The notes under the pieces are model-generated. The model searched no databases. It was not told where the DNA came from and saw nothing but the letters and a program-made list of their open reading frames with translations. The translations under genes and the position numbers were made by a program. Shown piece by piece: positions 14,744 to 24,600 of a stretch of DNA of 47,558 nucleotides (positions are counted from its first letter, which is position 1; every line of letters begins with the position of its first letter). Source of the DNA: a virus; the IMG/VR virus record IMGVR_UViG_3300027759_000134, positions 1 to 47,558 of that record. One strand, 5' to 3'.

Positions 14744-16702
14744 ATGCCACTACAAAAACTTCAGCTTCGTTCCGGTGTAAATAGAGAATCAACTACTCTT
14801 TCTAACGAGGGTACTTGGTTTGAAATGGACAAAGTTCGTTTTCGTTCGGGCTATCCAGAAAAAATTGGTGGCTGGGTTTCTGACACCGGCACATCTAATG
14901 CTACTCTGGCTCCCCCTACTGGCTCGTTCTGGGGGCTTTGCCGTTCGATGTTGAACTGGGTTACGTTGGCTAGCTACAACCTGCTGAGTCTTGGCACCAA
15001 CCTTAAATACTACATTCAAAACGGCACGGGCGGCACTTTCTATGACATCACCCCAATTCGCCTAACCACTGCTGCCGGAGATGTAACTTTTGCTGCCACC
15101 AACGGCTCGACCACTTTGACGGTTACCGATGCCGCGCACGGAGCGCAGGCTGGGGATTTTGTAACGTACAGCGGGGCTGTCAGCCTTGGCGGTGCAATCA
15201 CCGCTACCGTGCTTAATAAAGAATATCGAGTAGCGTCTGTCACTAGCAACAGCGTATACACAATCACTTCCACAGTTGCGGCGAATGCTTCCGATGTGGG
15301 TAATGGCGGCTCGTCCACCGTCGGCACATATCAGATTACAACCGGTTCTGACATCTATACGAGTAGCGTAGGCTGGGGAGCTGGCGGCTGGGGCGGTATT
15401 ACAACAGGCTACACATCTACAGGTTGGGGTTCTCCCGCGCCAGCTGGTGTGGGTCTTGGTACACAGCTTCGCCTTTGGAGTCATTCCAACTACGGGCAAA
15501 ATTTAGTTTTTAACCCGCGTGGCGGAGCGCTGTACTACTGGGCAGTAAACGCTAACCCAAACATTTTTGACCGTGGCGTGATTCTTTCCCCGACAAGCTC
15601 GGGCATTTACCAAACCGATGCGGGCTGCCCAAGCGTTTGCAACGCAGTAACGGTTTCTGATGCTTCACGTTTTGTGATTGCATTTGGTTGCAACGACTAC
15701 GGCTCCGCTGTTTTGGACCCGCTTCTGGTTCGCTGGTCTGACCAAGAAGACTATGCAACTTGGACTCCTGCGGCTACCAATCAGGCCGGTAGCTATCGCT
15801 TGTCCACCGGCTCCAGCATTGTCGCCAACCAACAAACTCGTCAGGAGATTTTGGTCTGGACTGATGCTGCGTTGTATTCTATGCAGTACCTTGGCCCACC
15901 ATTTGTGTGGGGCTTTCAAATTCTGGGCTCAAACATTTCAATTGCGGGTCCAAACGCCACGTCTACGGCAGCCAACATCACGTATTGGATGGGGTTGGAT
16001 AAGTTCTACATGTACTCGGGCCGTGTTGAGACCTTATATTGCCCTTTGCGCCAGTACATTTTTGGCGACATTAATCTGAACCAGCAGTATCAAATCTTTT
16101 CCAGCACCAACGAAGGGTATAACGAGATTTGGTGGTTCTACTGCTCGGCCAACTCCACATCCATTGATCGCTATGTCATATACAACCACTTGGAAAAAAT
16201 CTGGAGTTACGGTAATTTGGCACGTACCGCGTGGTTAGATACGCCACTGCGAGACTACCCCACGGCCACTACTTACGGAAACCAGCTTGTCTACCACGAG
16301 AGTGGTGTAGATGACGGCACGACTAACCCGCCTAGCGCAATCTCGGCCTATATTCAGTCTGCCGACTTCAACATCGGTGACGGCCACAACTATGGGTTTG
16401 TTTGGCGCATGGTCCCGGACATCACGTTCGATGGCTCTTACGTCAACAACCCACAGGTGACGTTTACCATGCGCCCTCGGCAGAACCCCGGCTCCAACTA
16501 TGGCACGGCGGGCACTCCAACCGTGACCAGCACTCAGAACTATCAGAGCCAGCGCAACTACACGGTGCAGCAGTTTACCGAGATCATTTATACGCGTATT
16601 CGGGGGCGGCAGATGGCGTTTAAAATAAGTTCTGACGGGTTGGGCGTGAACTGGCAGTTAGGCGTGCCGTCGATTGACATTCGTCCTGATGGCCGGAGAT
16701 AA
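14744..16702 (+). CDS. Tail nozzle / packaged-DNA stabilisation-like protein
   Basis: A 652-residue protein. The N-terminus LQKLQLRSGVNRESTTLSNE followed by FEMDKVRFRSGYPEKIGGW is characteristic of podophage proteins that form the tail nozzle (related in role to P22 gp10 and SU10 nozzle). The body is a propeller-like set of beta strands (RLWSHSNYGQNLVFNPRGG, LVRWSDQEDYATW). An inserted beta domain at about residues 105-200 carries VTDAAHGAQAGDFVTYSG. The C-terminal region includes RIRGRQMAFKISSDGLG, a signature of the family. It is placed after the lysis cassette, separated from the adaptors by about 11 kb of fibre and lysis genes. Family call from memory. Confidence 0.75.
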   Translation: MPLQKLQLRSGVNRESTTLSNEGTWFEMDKVRFRSGYPEKIGGWVSDTGTSNATLAPPTGSFWGLCRSMLNWVTLASYNLLSLGTNLKYYIQNGTGGTFYDITPIRLTTAAGDVTFAATNGSTTLTVTDAAHGAQAGDFVTYSGAVSLGGAITATVLNKEYRVASVTSNSVYTITSTVAANASDVGNGGSSTVGTYQITTGSDIYTSSVGWGAGGWGGITTGYTSTGWGSPAPAGVGLGTQLRLWSHSNYGQNLVFNPRGGALYYWAVNANPNIFDRGVILSPTSSGIYQTDAGCPSVCNAVTVSDASRFVIAFGCNDYGSAVLDPLLVRWSDQEDYATWTPAATNQAGSYRLSTGSSIVANQQTRQEILVWTDAALYSMQYLGPPFVWGFQILGSNISIAGPNATSTAANITYWMGLDKFYMYSGRVETLYCPLRQYIFGDINLNQQYQIFSSTNEGYNEIWWFYCSANSTSIDRYVIYNHLEKIWSYGNLARTAWLDTPLRDYPTATTYGNQLVYHESGVDDGTTNPPSAISAYIQSADFNIGDGHNYGFVWRMVPDITFDGSYVNNPQVTFTMRPRQNPGSNYGTAGTPTVTSTQNYQSQRNYTVQQFTEIIYTRIRGRQMAFKISSDGLGVNWQLGVPSIDIRPDGRR

Positions 16703-16704
16703 GC

Positions 16705-17052
16705 ATGTCGCTGATTGTTACGTCTGACTTTGAACTAAATCGGGTTGTTGCGCCTCGTTTACCGACAGCGCCATTGCAGTACGAAGCGCGGTTTCACGAT
16801 CAGTTTGGTGACGTTTTGCGTCTGTACTTTAACCAGTTAGATAACATCATTGGGCAGTTAGGCACTTCTGCAACGATTCCACCAACCACAAGCTACACCG
16901 TAGCTACACTGCCCAGTGCGGCTACCTCTGGTGCGGGAGCGCGAACTTTTGTCACAAATGCCTTGACTCCATCGTTTGGCGCTACGGTTGTTGGCGGTGG
17001 GGCCGTTTTTATCCCAGTATATTCTGATGGAACCAATTGGAAAGTTGGCTAA
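16705..17052 (+). CDS. Small virion protein (tail/neck), conserved
   Basis: A 115-residue protein two bases after the nozzle gene. The N-terminal part reads APRLPTAPLQYEARFHDQFG and DVLRLYFNQLDN (about residues 16-48). The C-terminal part SYTVATLPSAATSGAGARTF to PVYSDGTNWKVG is a beta segment seen as a C-terminal module in several phage structural proteins. The two halves look like a helical attachment part plus a small exposed beta domain. It is probably a nozzle- or tail-associated component; there is no enzyme motif. Confidence 0.65.
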   Translation: MSLIVTSDFELNRVVAPRLPTAPLQYEARFHDQFGDVLRLYFNQLDNIIGQLGTSATIPPTTSYTVATLPSAATSGAGARTFVTNALTPSFGATVVGGGAVFIPVYSDGTNWKVG

Positions 17053-17101
17053 ATCCACAGCACATGATAAACTTAATCAACCCCTTTTTTGTGAGGCCCC
17101 A

Positions 17102-18478
17102 ATGAGCCTAGAACTTGCTGCACAACACCTTGCCAGTCGTGGGCGCAAAGGCGACACCATGCTGGTACACATGGCCCCACAAGAAGTGTCGGGCCTACAG
17201 GCGCTTGCTAAAGCCCACGGCGGCACGCTAACGGTTAATCCAGATACGGGTTTACCTGAAGCCAACTTCTTAAAACGCATGCTGCCCATGCTTATTGGCG
17301 CTGCGTTGACACCTTTAACTGGTGGTTTGATTAACCCCATGACCGCAGGTCTGTTGATTGGCGGTGTTGAAACCGCCCGTACAGGCGACTTGGGCAAAGG
17401 TTTGATGGCCGGTCTTGGCGCGTACGGTGGTGCAGGTCTTGGTGCAGGTTTGATGGGCGCTGGTGCTCAAGGTGTTGGGGCTAGTGCTCTTGATGCGGGG
17501 ATGGGGGCTTACCCTAGTACGGGTTCTTTAATTCCCGGCAGTGCTCTTGATGTTGGAATGAGTGCTTACCCTACAGCTGCTCCAGTTGCGGCTGCTCCAG
17601 TTGCGGCTGCTCCAGTTGCGGCTGCTCCGACAGGCGGCATTTCTAATTTGTTTGGTGCTGCAACTGACGCGGCTGGACAGCCTTTAAGCTTCAATCCTGT
17701 AACTGCCCCCGCAGCTGCCCCTATAGCTCCCCCCGTAGCTGCGCCGATTACAACAGCTACAACTATGCCAACAATTAGCAGCCCTGTATATGGAACAGAA
17801 GCCGCTAGTTCAACAGTTGGAGATAGGTTTGCGCAAGCTGGTAGAGGACTATCAAATGTGTTTGAGGGTCCAGCCGGACGTAATGCAGCTTTGAACGCAA
17901 TGGGCGGCGGTATGGGTGCAGCTAAGTATGGTCTGGCAGCGCTGAGCCCTATGCTGCAGGCGGGTAAAGAAAAGCCTTTTGATGACGGCGGTCCAAACCC
18001 ATACGAATATAGCTACGACCCGAACAAGCAGATCTACACCCGAGTAGCGCCCGGAACCCGTCAAAGAGATATTCTTGCGCCCACCACAGCTATGATGGCT
18101 GTGGGCGGTCCGGTTGATGAAATGTCCTACCGCAATCAAATAGAAACCATGATGGCCAACGGCGGTCAAATGTTTGCTGCTGGCGGTATTTCCAACCTTG
18201 GCGACTACTCCGACGGCGGTCGTCTTTTGAAAGGTCCCGGCGATGGCATATCTGACTCAATTCCTGCAACGATTGCGGACAAGCGCCCAGCGCGTCTTGC
18301 TGATGGTGAGTTCGTTGTGCCTGCTCGTATCGTTTCTGAGCTAGGTAATGGCTCGACCGAAGCTGGTGCTCGTAAGCTGTACGCTATGCTGGACCGCGTC
18401 CAAAAAGCTCGCGGTAAGACCACTGGCAAAGACCGTGTGGCTGTAAACAGCCGCGCTGAAAAACTATTGCCAGCATGA
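17102..18478 (+). CDS. Virion protein, probable ejection/internal component
   Basis: A 458-residue protein. The ATG at 17102 is chosen because it opens the conserved-looking SLELAAQHLASRGRKGDTML and has GTGAGG just upstream; longer starts would overlap the previous gene. Residues about 58-125 are hydrophobic and Gly/Ala-rich (LIGAALTPLTGGLINPMTAG) and may insert in or cross a membrane during DNA delivery. An Ala/Pro/Val low-complexity linker lies at about 158-175. The C-terminal 80 residues contain ADGEFVVPARIVSELGNG and ARKLYAMLDRVQKARG, a motif block I know from ejection-region proteins of environmental podophages. It heads the module completed by the GNAT-like, Gln-rich and giant proteins. 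Confidence 0.65.
   Translation: MSLELAAQHLASRGRKGDTMLVHMAPQEVSGLQALAKAHGGTLTVNPDTGLPEANFLKRMLPMLIGAALTPLTGGLINPMTAGLLIGGVETARTGDLGKGLMAGLGAYGGAGLGAGLMGAGAQGVGASALDAGMGAYPSTGSLIPGSALDVGMSAYPTAAPVAAAPVAAAPVAAAPTGGISNLFGAATDAAGQPLSFNPVTAPAAAPIAPPVAAPITTATTMPTISSPVYGTEAASSTVGDRFAQAGRGLSNVFEGPAGRNAALNAMGGGMGAAKYGLAALSPMLQAGKEKPFDDGGPNPYEYSYDPNKQIYTRVAPGTRQRDILAPTTAMMAVGGPVDEMSYRNQIETMMANGGQMFAAGGISNLGDYSDGGRLLKGPGDGISDSIPATIADKRPARLADGEFVVPARIVSELGNGSTEAGARKLYAMLDRVQKARGKTTGKDRVAVNSRAEKLLPA
17576..17620 (+). repeat. Three perfect 15-nt tandem repeats coding Ala/Pro/Val
   Basis: Three identical copies of GCTGCTCCAGTTGCG (17576-17590, 17591-17605, 17606-17620) with a partial fourth. They encode the repeated A-A-P-V-A linker of the protein at 17102. 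Perfect identity implies recent expansion, probably by slippage; length variation between related phages would be expected. Confidence 0.9.
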
Positions 18479-18879
18479 GAATCGAACGCGTTGATGTAGG
18501 GCATGTCCACCAAGTCTGGGATTTGGTTGAGCCGCATATTGCATCGGCGCTGGAGCACGCTAAAGGCGATTACACGCTGGAGTCGGTTAAGGTTTTGCTG
18601 GTTACAGGCCAGTGGTTGTTGATAGTAGCCGTTGACGATGAAGGTGTGCAGGGCGCGGCAACAGTGGTTTTTAACAGCCGCCCGCATGACAGAGTTGCGT
18701 TTATTACAACGATCGGTGGCAAAATGATAAGCAGCGAAGAGACGTTTGAGCAGCTCAAAACACTGCTACGTTCTTTGGGTGCTACCTGTATTGAAGGCGC
18801 TGCAAGAGAAGCCATCGCCCGGCTCTGGTCACGTTACGGCTTTGAAGAAAAGTACAAAATTGTTGGAGTGAAGATATGA
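18475..18879 (+). CDS. GNAT-fold-like internal virion protein
   Basis: A 134-residue protein overlapping its neighbours by four bases on each side. The order of elements fits a small GNAT acetyltransferase fold: an N-terminal helix pair (VWDLVEPHIASALEHAKGDY), strands LLIVAVDDEGVQGAATVVF and VAFITTIGGK, a helix EETFEQLKTLLRSLGAT and the closing EAIARLWSRYGFEEKYKIVG. The canonical acetyl-CoA loop (Q/R-x-x-G-x-G/A) is not obvious, so it may be structural. In T7 the first internal virion protein, gp13, has a similar size and fold and acts in assembly. This comparison and the neighbouring ejection proteins are the basis of the call. Confidence 0.65.
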   Translation: MRIERVDVGHVHQVWDLVEPHIASALEHAKGDYTLESVKVLLVTGQWLLIVAVDDEGVQGAATVVFNSRPHDRVAFITTIGGKMISSEETFEQLKTLLRSLGATCIEGAAREAIARLWSRYGFEEKYKIVGVKI

Positions 18880-20015
18880 GTTACTCACGTCGTGAACTTT
18901 ATGCCATGGGTGAACCCCTTGGTGAATCGGTAACCCGCAAAGAAGGCGGGCGCATTATTTATGGTGGTGGCGGTGGGGGTAGCAACAGTAGCAACACCCA
19001 AACACAAGTTGTTGATTTACCAGCGTGGGCTAAACCCACTGCTCAAAAGCAGTTGGGCCTTGCTGAGTCCGTAACCGACATTAATCAAAACCCATTCCAG
19101 TCTTTTGGCGGTATCAAGGACGCGTCGGGCAAGCAAGTTGGGTTTGACCCTAACAAAGTGGTTGCCGGTATGGACCCCATGCAGCAGCGAGCCTACCAAG
19201 GCGCGGGCAATCTACAGACCTCTCCTGAATTGGGAATGGCTAGCGGTTTGACGGGAGCTGCTGCGGGACGTGCGCTAAACACGCGGTACAACCCTTACGC
19301 TACAGGGCAGTTTGGCGCACAGGCTGACCAGTACATGGACCCCTACATGCAGAATGTGGTGGACATTCAGCAACGAGAAGCACAGCGCCAAGCAGGTATT
19401 GCAGGCACACAACGCGGTGCGCAAGCTGCTAAAGCAGGTGCGTTTGGCGGCAGCCGCCAAGCTATCGAGAATGCAGAAGCTGCTCGTAATTTGGCCACGC
19501 AACAAGGCGATATTCAAGCTCGCGGTCTGCAAGACGCTTATACCCGTGGTCAAACACAGTTCAATACAGAGCAGCAACTGCGTGAGCAATCGCGTCAGTA
19601 TGGCGCGGGGCTAGGTCTTCAAGGTCTGCAGACAGCTCTGACAGGTGCAGGCCAGTTGGGTCAGTTGGGTCAACAACAGTTCGGCCAGCAAAAAGACATT
19701 CTTAATTTGCAGAACCAGTTTGGTGGTCAACAGCAGGCGCAGCAGCAAGCACTCATCAACGCCGAGGCGCAGAACTTTGCAGCCCAGCAACGCTACCCGT
19801 ATCAACAGTTGGAGTTCATGTCGAACATCCTGCGCGGCACGCCGATGGGCACTGTACAAAGCATGTACGCGCCGCAGCCCGGTATTGGGCAGCAGGTACT
19901 TGGTGCGGGTACTTCTCTAGCTGGTGCGTATATGATGGGCGGTGGCAAGTTTGCCGATGGCGGCGCAGTCACAACAGGTGCAGGTCTGAGTGATCTGGCC
20001 ATTTCTAAACTCTGA
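18876..20015 (+). CDS. Gln/Ala-rich internal virion (ejection) protein
   Basis: A 379-residue protein comparable in size and composition to T7 gp14-type ejection proteins. Residues about 32-38 contain a Gly run (GGGGGGS). The middle (about 150-300) is a long Gln/Ala/Arg-rich helical region beginning MDPYMQNVVDIQQREAQRQA, with AAKAGAFGGSRQAIENAEA and many QQ pairs. It is probably coiled coil or a membrane-active helix bundle. The C-terminus ends KFADGGAVTTGAGLSDLAI. Such proteins leave the virion to form part of the channel through the host envelope. The role is inferred by composition, size and order of genes. Confidence 0.7.
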   Translation: MSYSRRELYAMGEPLGESVTRKEGGRIIYGGGGGGSNSSNTQTQVVDLPAWAKPTAQKQLGLAESVTDINQNPFQSFGGIKDASGKQVGFDPNKVVAGMDPMQQRAYQGAGNLQTSPELGMASGLTGAAAGRALNTRYNPYATGQFGAQADQYMDPYMQNVVDIQQREAQRQAGIAGTQRGAQAAKAGAFGGSRQAIENAEAARNLATQQGDIQARGLQDAYTRGQTQFNTEQQLREQSRQYGAGLGLQGLQTALTGAGQLGQLGQQQFGQQKDILNLQNQFGGQQQAQQQALINAEAQNFAAQQRYPYQQLEFMSNILRGTPMGTVQSMYAPQPGIGQQVLGAGTSLAGAYMMGGGKFADGGAVTTGAGLSDLAISKL

Positions 20016-20023
20016 GGTGTGAC

Positions 20024-21604
20024 ATGCTGAACGTCAACAAGATCACGTCCATGCTGGCCAAGATGCCAGACCCACAGCTGCAGCAATACGCGCAGATGCA
20101 CAAGAACGACCCCTACATCATGGCGCTGGCCATGTCCGAGTCCAACCGCCGCAAAGAAGTTCGTGCAGTCAAACCACCAATGGCGGAGCAGCCCAAGGTT
20201 ATTGACCAAGAAATCGCCCAGATGGGTCCTCAGCGTTTACCCGAAGATCAAGGTATTGGTCAGCTTCCCACAGGCAATATGGACTTTGCTAATGGCGGCA
20301 TTATTGCGTTTGCTGACGGCGGTGATGTTGAGCGTTACCAGTTTGGTGGGCAAACAGGGAGCTGGGTTGATAGGTATTTTTACGACAATATCACACCCGC
20401 CGAACGCGAACGCCGCGAAAGAATTCAAGCCGAAAAAAGCGCAACTCGTTTGCGCACGCCTTTTGAGCAAGAACGCGCCGCCAACATGGCAGCAGCGGCG
20501 GCGGGTAGTACGTACACGCCAGAAGCATACAACGTAACCACGGCTGCCCCAGCTTTCCAAGACCCCCGTTTGCTTGGTGCAACCCCTGCGGACACAATGG
20601 TAAAAGGCCCGACTACAGACGACAAAACCGGTCAAAAACTTCCCGCATCTGCACCCGCAGCCAACCTCAAACCCGCTGCACCCGGTGGAAAGCCTTCTGC
20701 ACAAGCAGGGCTTGGTAACTTGGACGTGTCAAAGTTGACTGAAACAGCGCTGGCAACAGCGGCTAAACAACCCAATCCTTTTGCTGCGGATGTCACAAAA
20801 ATTGGCGAAGAAAGAGTCAAGGCTAAAGAAGCCGAAGTCGCTGGGCTAGAGGCTATACAGAAGCAGTACTCTGACATCTTTAAAGGACGTAAAGAGCGTC
20901 TGGACAAGAAAGAAGGCGACATCGAGACCATGAAGGACCAAGGCCTTGGACTTGCGTTGCTGCAAGCAGGCGCTGCCATGATGACTACACCCGGCGGTAT
21001 AGGTGCGGCTATTGGTAAGGGTGTTGATGTTGGCAGCAAGCAGTACGCCGCAGGCATCGACAGAGTGCGTTCAGCCCAAGAGAAGTTGTCTGATGCACGC
21101 GACCGCTTGGAAGAAATTGAAGCCAATCGCGGTGAGATGTCCGCCCGTGAGTTGCTCAAAGCTCAGAATGAAGTTAAGACCGCTGGTATTGGCGCTCGGG
21201 AAGACTTGCTCAAAGCCAACATGCAGATGTACAACGTCAATCGCGAGACTGCACTTAAGATGGTGGACAACCAAGTTAAAGTCGGCCTTTCAGTGTATGA
21301 GCAGCAACAGCAAAACGCCCGTACTCAGATGCAGGTTTCCGCGCAAAGGGACACACCAGACCGCGTTGTGTTTGACCAACTGGTTAAGGCTAATCAGGGT
21401 GATGCGGTCAAGGCGGCTGAGGCTTTGCAGAAGATGAAGGCCGAGAAGTTCAACATGTATGAGGCATACAGCAAGTACTTGACCGGATTTGCTGGTAAAG
21501 ATACGCTTACGCCACCACTTGCCTTCGATCAATTTGCTACACAGTTTGCAATTCCAACAACAAAAGCTCCCGGCAAAGGCGCTACTGTACTGACACAGCC
21601 GTAA
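20024..21604 (+). CDS. Internal virion (ejection) protein, coiled-coil
   Basis: A 526-residue protein. The N-terminus NVNKITSMLAKMPDPQLQQY and HKNDPYIMALAMSESNRRKE is a recurring phrase in this class. FANGGIIAFADGGDVERYQFGG-type Gly/Phe elements at about residues 86-108 echo the ADGG motifs of the two preceding ejection genes. About 265-305 is charged coiled coil (EERVKAKEAEVAGLEAIQKQ). About 305-345 is a hydrophobic Gly/Ala stretch that could insert in a membrane, and a second helical section follows to about 420. Together with the genes at 18876 and 21673 it would make a three-protein ejectosome. No catalytic motif is seen. Confidence 0.65.
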   Translation: MLNVNKITSMLAKMPDPQLQQYAQMHKNDPYIMALAMSESNRRKEVRAVKPPMAEQPKVIDQEIAQMGPQRLPEDQGIGQLPTGNMDFANGGIIAFADGGDVERYQFGGQTGSWVDRYFYDNITPAERERRERIQAEKSATRLRTPFEQERAANMAAAAAGSTYTPEAYNVTTAAPAFQDPRLLGATPADTMVKGPTTDDKTGQKLPASAPAANLKPAAPGGKPSAQAGLGNLDVSKLTETALATAAKQPNPFAADVTKIGEERVKAKEAEVAGLEAIQKQYSDIFKGRKERLDKKEGDIETMKDQGLGLALLQAGAAMMTTPGGIGAAIGKGVDVGSKQYAAGIDRVRSAQEKLSDARDRLEEIEANRGEMSARELLKAQNEVKTAGIGAREDLLKANMQMYNVNRETALKMVDNQVKVGLSVYEQQQQNARTQMQVSAQRDTPDRVVFDQLVKANQGDAVKAAEALQKMKAEKFNMYEAYSKYLTGFAGKDTLTPPLAFDQFATQFAIPTTKAPGKGATVLTQP

Positions 21605-21672
21605 CTGGCATAATTCCTTTAGGCGATCAATTTTCCGGGCCACGCCTCCCGGACACAATTTGCGGATAGAAC

Positions 21673-24600
21673 ATGGCTGAATACATACAACTTCCCAGCG
21701 GTGCGTACCTTGAATTAAAAGAGGGTCAGTCGCCCTTAGAGGGAATGATGGCCGCTCGCCAGCTCTATCCTGACGCATTTAAAAAAGAAGAAGTTAAACC
21801 CAAGCAAGACACTTCTGGCTTCAAAGCGGCAGCATCTGCTGGTGCTACCCGACTGGGGGGTGAGTTTGAACTGCTCAAGGGTAAGCTTGGCGTTAAGAGT
21901 GAAGCCGAAGCGCAAAAAGAATATGAAGCCGCACAGAAACGTGCACAAGAGCGGTTTACTCCAACAGAAAAAGGCTTTACTGAAGACCCGCTTTTAAAGT
22001 TTCGGGAACTTCTTGGCGGGTCTGTTCCCTACATGGCCGCTCCAGCAGCCGCAGGTCTTGCGGCTTTAGCCGCTCCCGTTTCCGTTCCAGTTGCGGCAGG
22101 TCTTGGTTTGCTGGGCGCAGGTGCTGTGTCTACTGGACAGTTTACAGGCTCTAACTTAGCCCGTCAGATGGACACAGGCAAGACGCTGGAAGAGGCCAGC
22201 CTTGGCAAAGCTGTAGCCGCAGCCGTTCCGCAAGCACTGATTGATACCGCCGCTATGGCGTTGATTCCCGGTGTGGGCAAGCTTTTTGGTTCCGTAGGCT
22301 CTAAGCTAACAACCGAACAAGCTAAAGCTATTGCCAACCAGACGCTTAGCAAAGCGGCGATGGACTACACCGCCAAGACGGGCATGGCCATGGGCCGTGA
22401 AGGCATTACCGAGGTCGCCCAGCAATCACTCGAACGCTTGCAGGCAGGTTTGAACATTGCTGACCCAGAAGCCCGCAAAGAGTACGTTGATAGTTTCATT
22501 GGTGGCGCAGTGCTGGGCGGAACTTTAGCCCCAGTCGGTCGTGCGTTTGAGCGCAGCAGTGCAAAAACACAGGCAGCCAAAGCCGAGCGTGACGAACGCA
22601 ACTTGTTGTCCAAAGAAGCTGCCGAGCAAGAGCGCCTTGTTCAAGAGCAAGAGGAAGCCAGACGCCAGACCCCTGAGTACGCGCTTGAAAAAGCCAAAGA
22701 GCTGCAAACTCTTGAGCAAGAGAAGATTGCGCTGCAACAGCAAGAGCGCAAGGTAACCAAAAATTCTCCTACCGAGGCAGAGGATAAGGCGTTCAACAAA
22801 GAAATCCGAGAGCAGCTTCGCGTTAACAAGTTGGCGCGAGATGAGATTGCTCCCGAGGTCAACCGCTTGAAACAGACAGGCGTGTACCAACAGGCGCTGG
22901 AGCAAGAACGCGTTGCAGGTATGTCTCCAGAAGACTACATGTTGGAGCAAATGAGCCAGCAAACGGGTATTCAAGCCGCTGGCAGGAAGACAAACAAAGG
23001 GCAGTTGTTTCCAACCGAAGCGCCTGCTCCCGCAGACACGACTCTACAAGACTACGCCACAGAACAACTGACAGCGGCACAAAACGTTGGGGCATTGACC
23101 ACAAAAGACCGTCTTGACTATTTAATGCAAGACCCAGAGAAGGCAAGGCAGTTGCTTGCAAACCGCACACCGTTGCCCGGAGTAGATGAAAAAGAACAAA
23201 AGATTATTTACAGCGCGTTAGTTGGGCAGCTTAAAGCGTACGACAAACAACAAGCGGAACAAGAAAAACAGAAAGCCGCGCAGTTAGAGCGTGTACGCGG
23301 ACAGATGGCTGGCACAACTCCCGGCTCTGAGCTTATGCGGACCGCGACCCAAATGCCTGCTGTGCAGGCTGCGGAACAACAGCGTGCTATAGACGAAGCT
23401 CGTTTGCGCGTAGTCACGCCTGAAGTTGAAGGCCTGCAAAGACTTGGTCAGACCCTTGACTACAGCCCTGCACAAGCACTGCGCCAGTCTTATGAAACAA
23501 GAAAAGCCAGCGAACAGCAAGACGAAGCTCTTGTTCAAGGACTATTAGACACGTTGCCTAAAGGCGGCATGATTACACCCGGCCAAGTGTTCCAAGGTCT
23601 GGGTGGCGGTACGGCGCGTGAGCGTAGCGATCTGCTGACTCAACTGGCTGTTGCCCGAGAATCCAGCGGCAAATCAAAGACGGGCGGTGTCAAAGACAAC
23701 GACGTATCACGCGGCATTATTGAGAAGCTCCGCGCTTTAAAACAAACGGAGACAACCGGAACGGGTGCGGAAACCGCCCCTATGCAAACAGTACTTGCTG
23801 GCATTTCTGTGCCAGAAGCGCGTGCTAAAGAAGCCGCAGCAAACAAATTTGCTGACCGGCAAAACCAACAGTTGTTGGCGTTTACGCGCATGTTGGGTAA
23901 AGTAAATAGAGGCACGCTAGTACTACCGGACACATTTAAACAACGCTCCGATGCCGTCAAGCAAGCGTATCTTGAACTACACATAGACGAGATTAACGCT
24001 AGGCGCGATGCGTTTGGCTTGCCTCCTATGGCCGACTGGGAACGCGGCGAAGCTCGTGCTCGTGTCATGGAAGCGCTTAATGAGTTGGGTGATCGTTGGG
24101 GCAGCGCAGCTAACGCAGGGCCTGCTGGCCAGCGCCAGTTCGGATCACAACTACAAGCGGTTGCCGCACTGCAAGAGCAGATGCGTACCAACATCCAGAA
24201 GACTGTGGCCGGAGCCGCACAGCGTGCAAACTTAAACGCAACAAATGAAGTAGCTGAGAAGACTGGCGCTACGCCCACACAGTACTACACAGAAGATGAA
24301 AAAGGCAACAAAAAACCCGCCAGTATTGAGCAGCCTGCAACTGGCAAACGTATTGCAGCCCCCGCCGAGCTAACCCTGCGCGGCGAAGCACGTACTGAGC
24401 CGTCCACTGAGGACATGATTGAAGCGTTGTTATCTCAAACAGAAACACGCGAACGCGCAGTGCCTACGGAGGCAGTCAAGCCAGCTAAAAAAGTTACAGA
24501 CCTTGGGGATATAAAGCAACTACTAGAGAAAGAGCGTTCTGGTGGCAAGCTAGAGCCCATGGGCAAAGGCTCCGTTCAGTTACTTCAACAGCTTCAAGAC

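Noticed and set aside
18475-18879. Active acetyltransferase
   Set aside because: The fold order fits GNAT but the acetyl-CoA binding loop is not recognisable, so only a structural role was proposed.
23640-24278. Minus-strand open frame of about 210 codons
   Set aside because: A shadow of the helical plus-strand gene; composition is that of an antisense frame.
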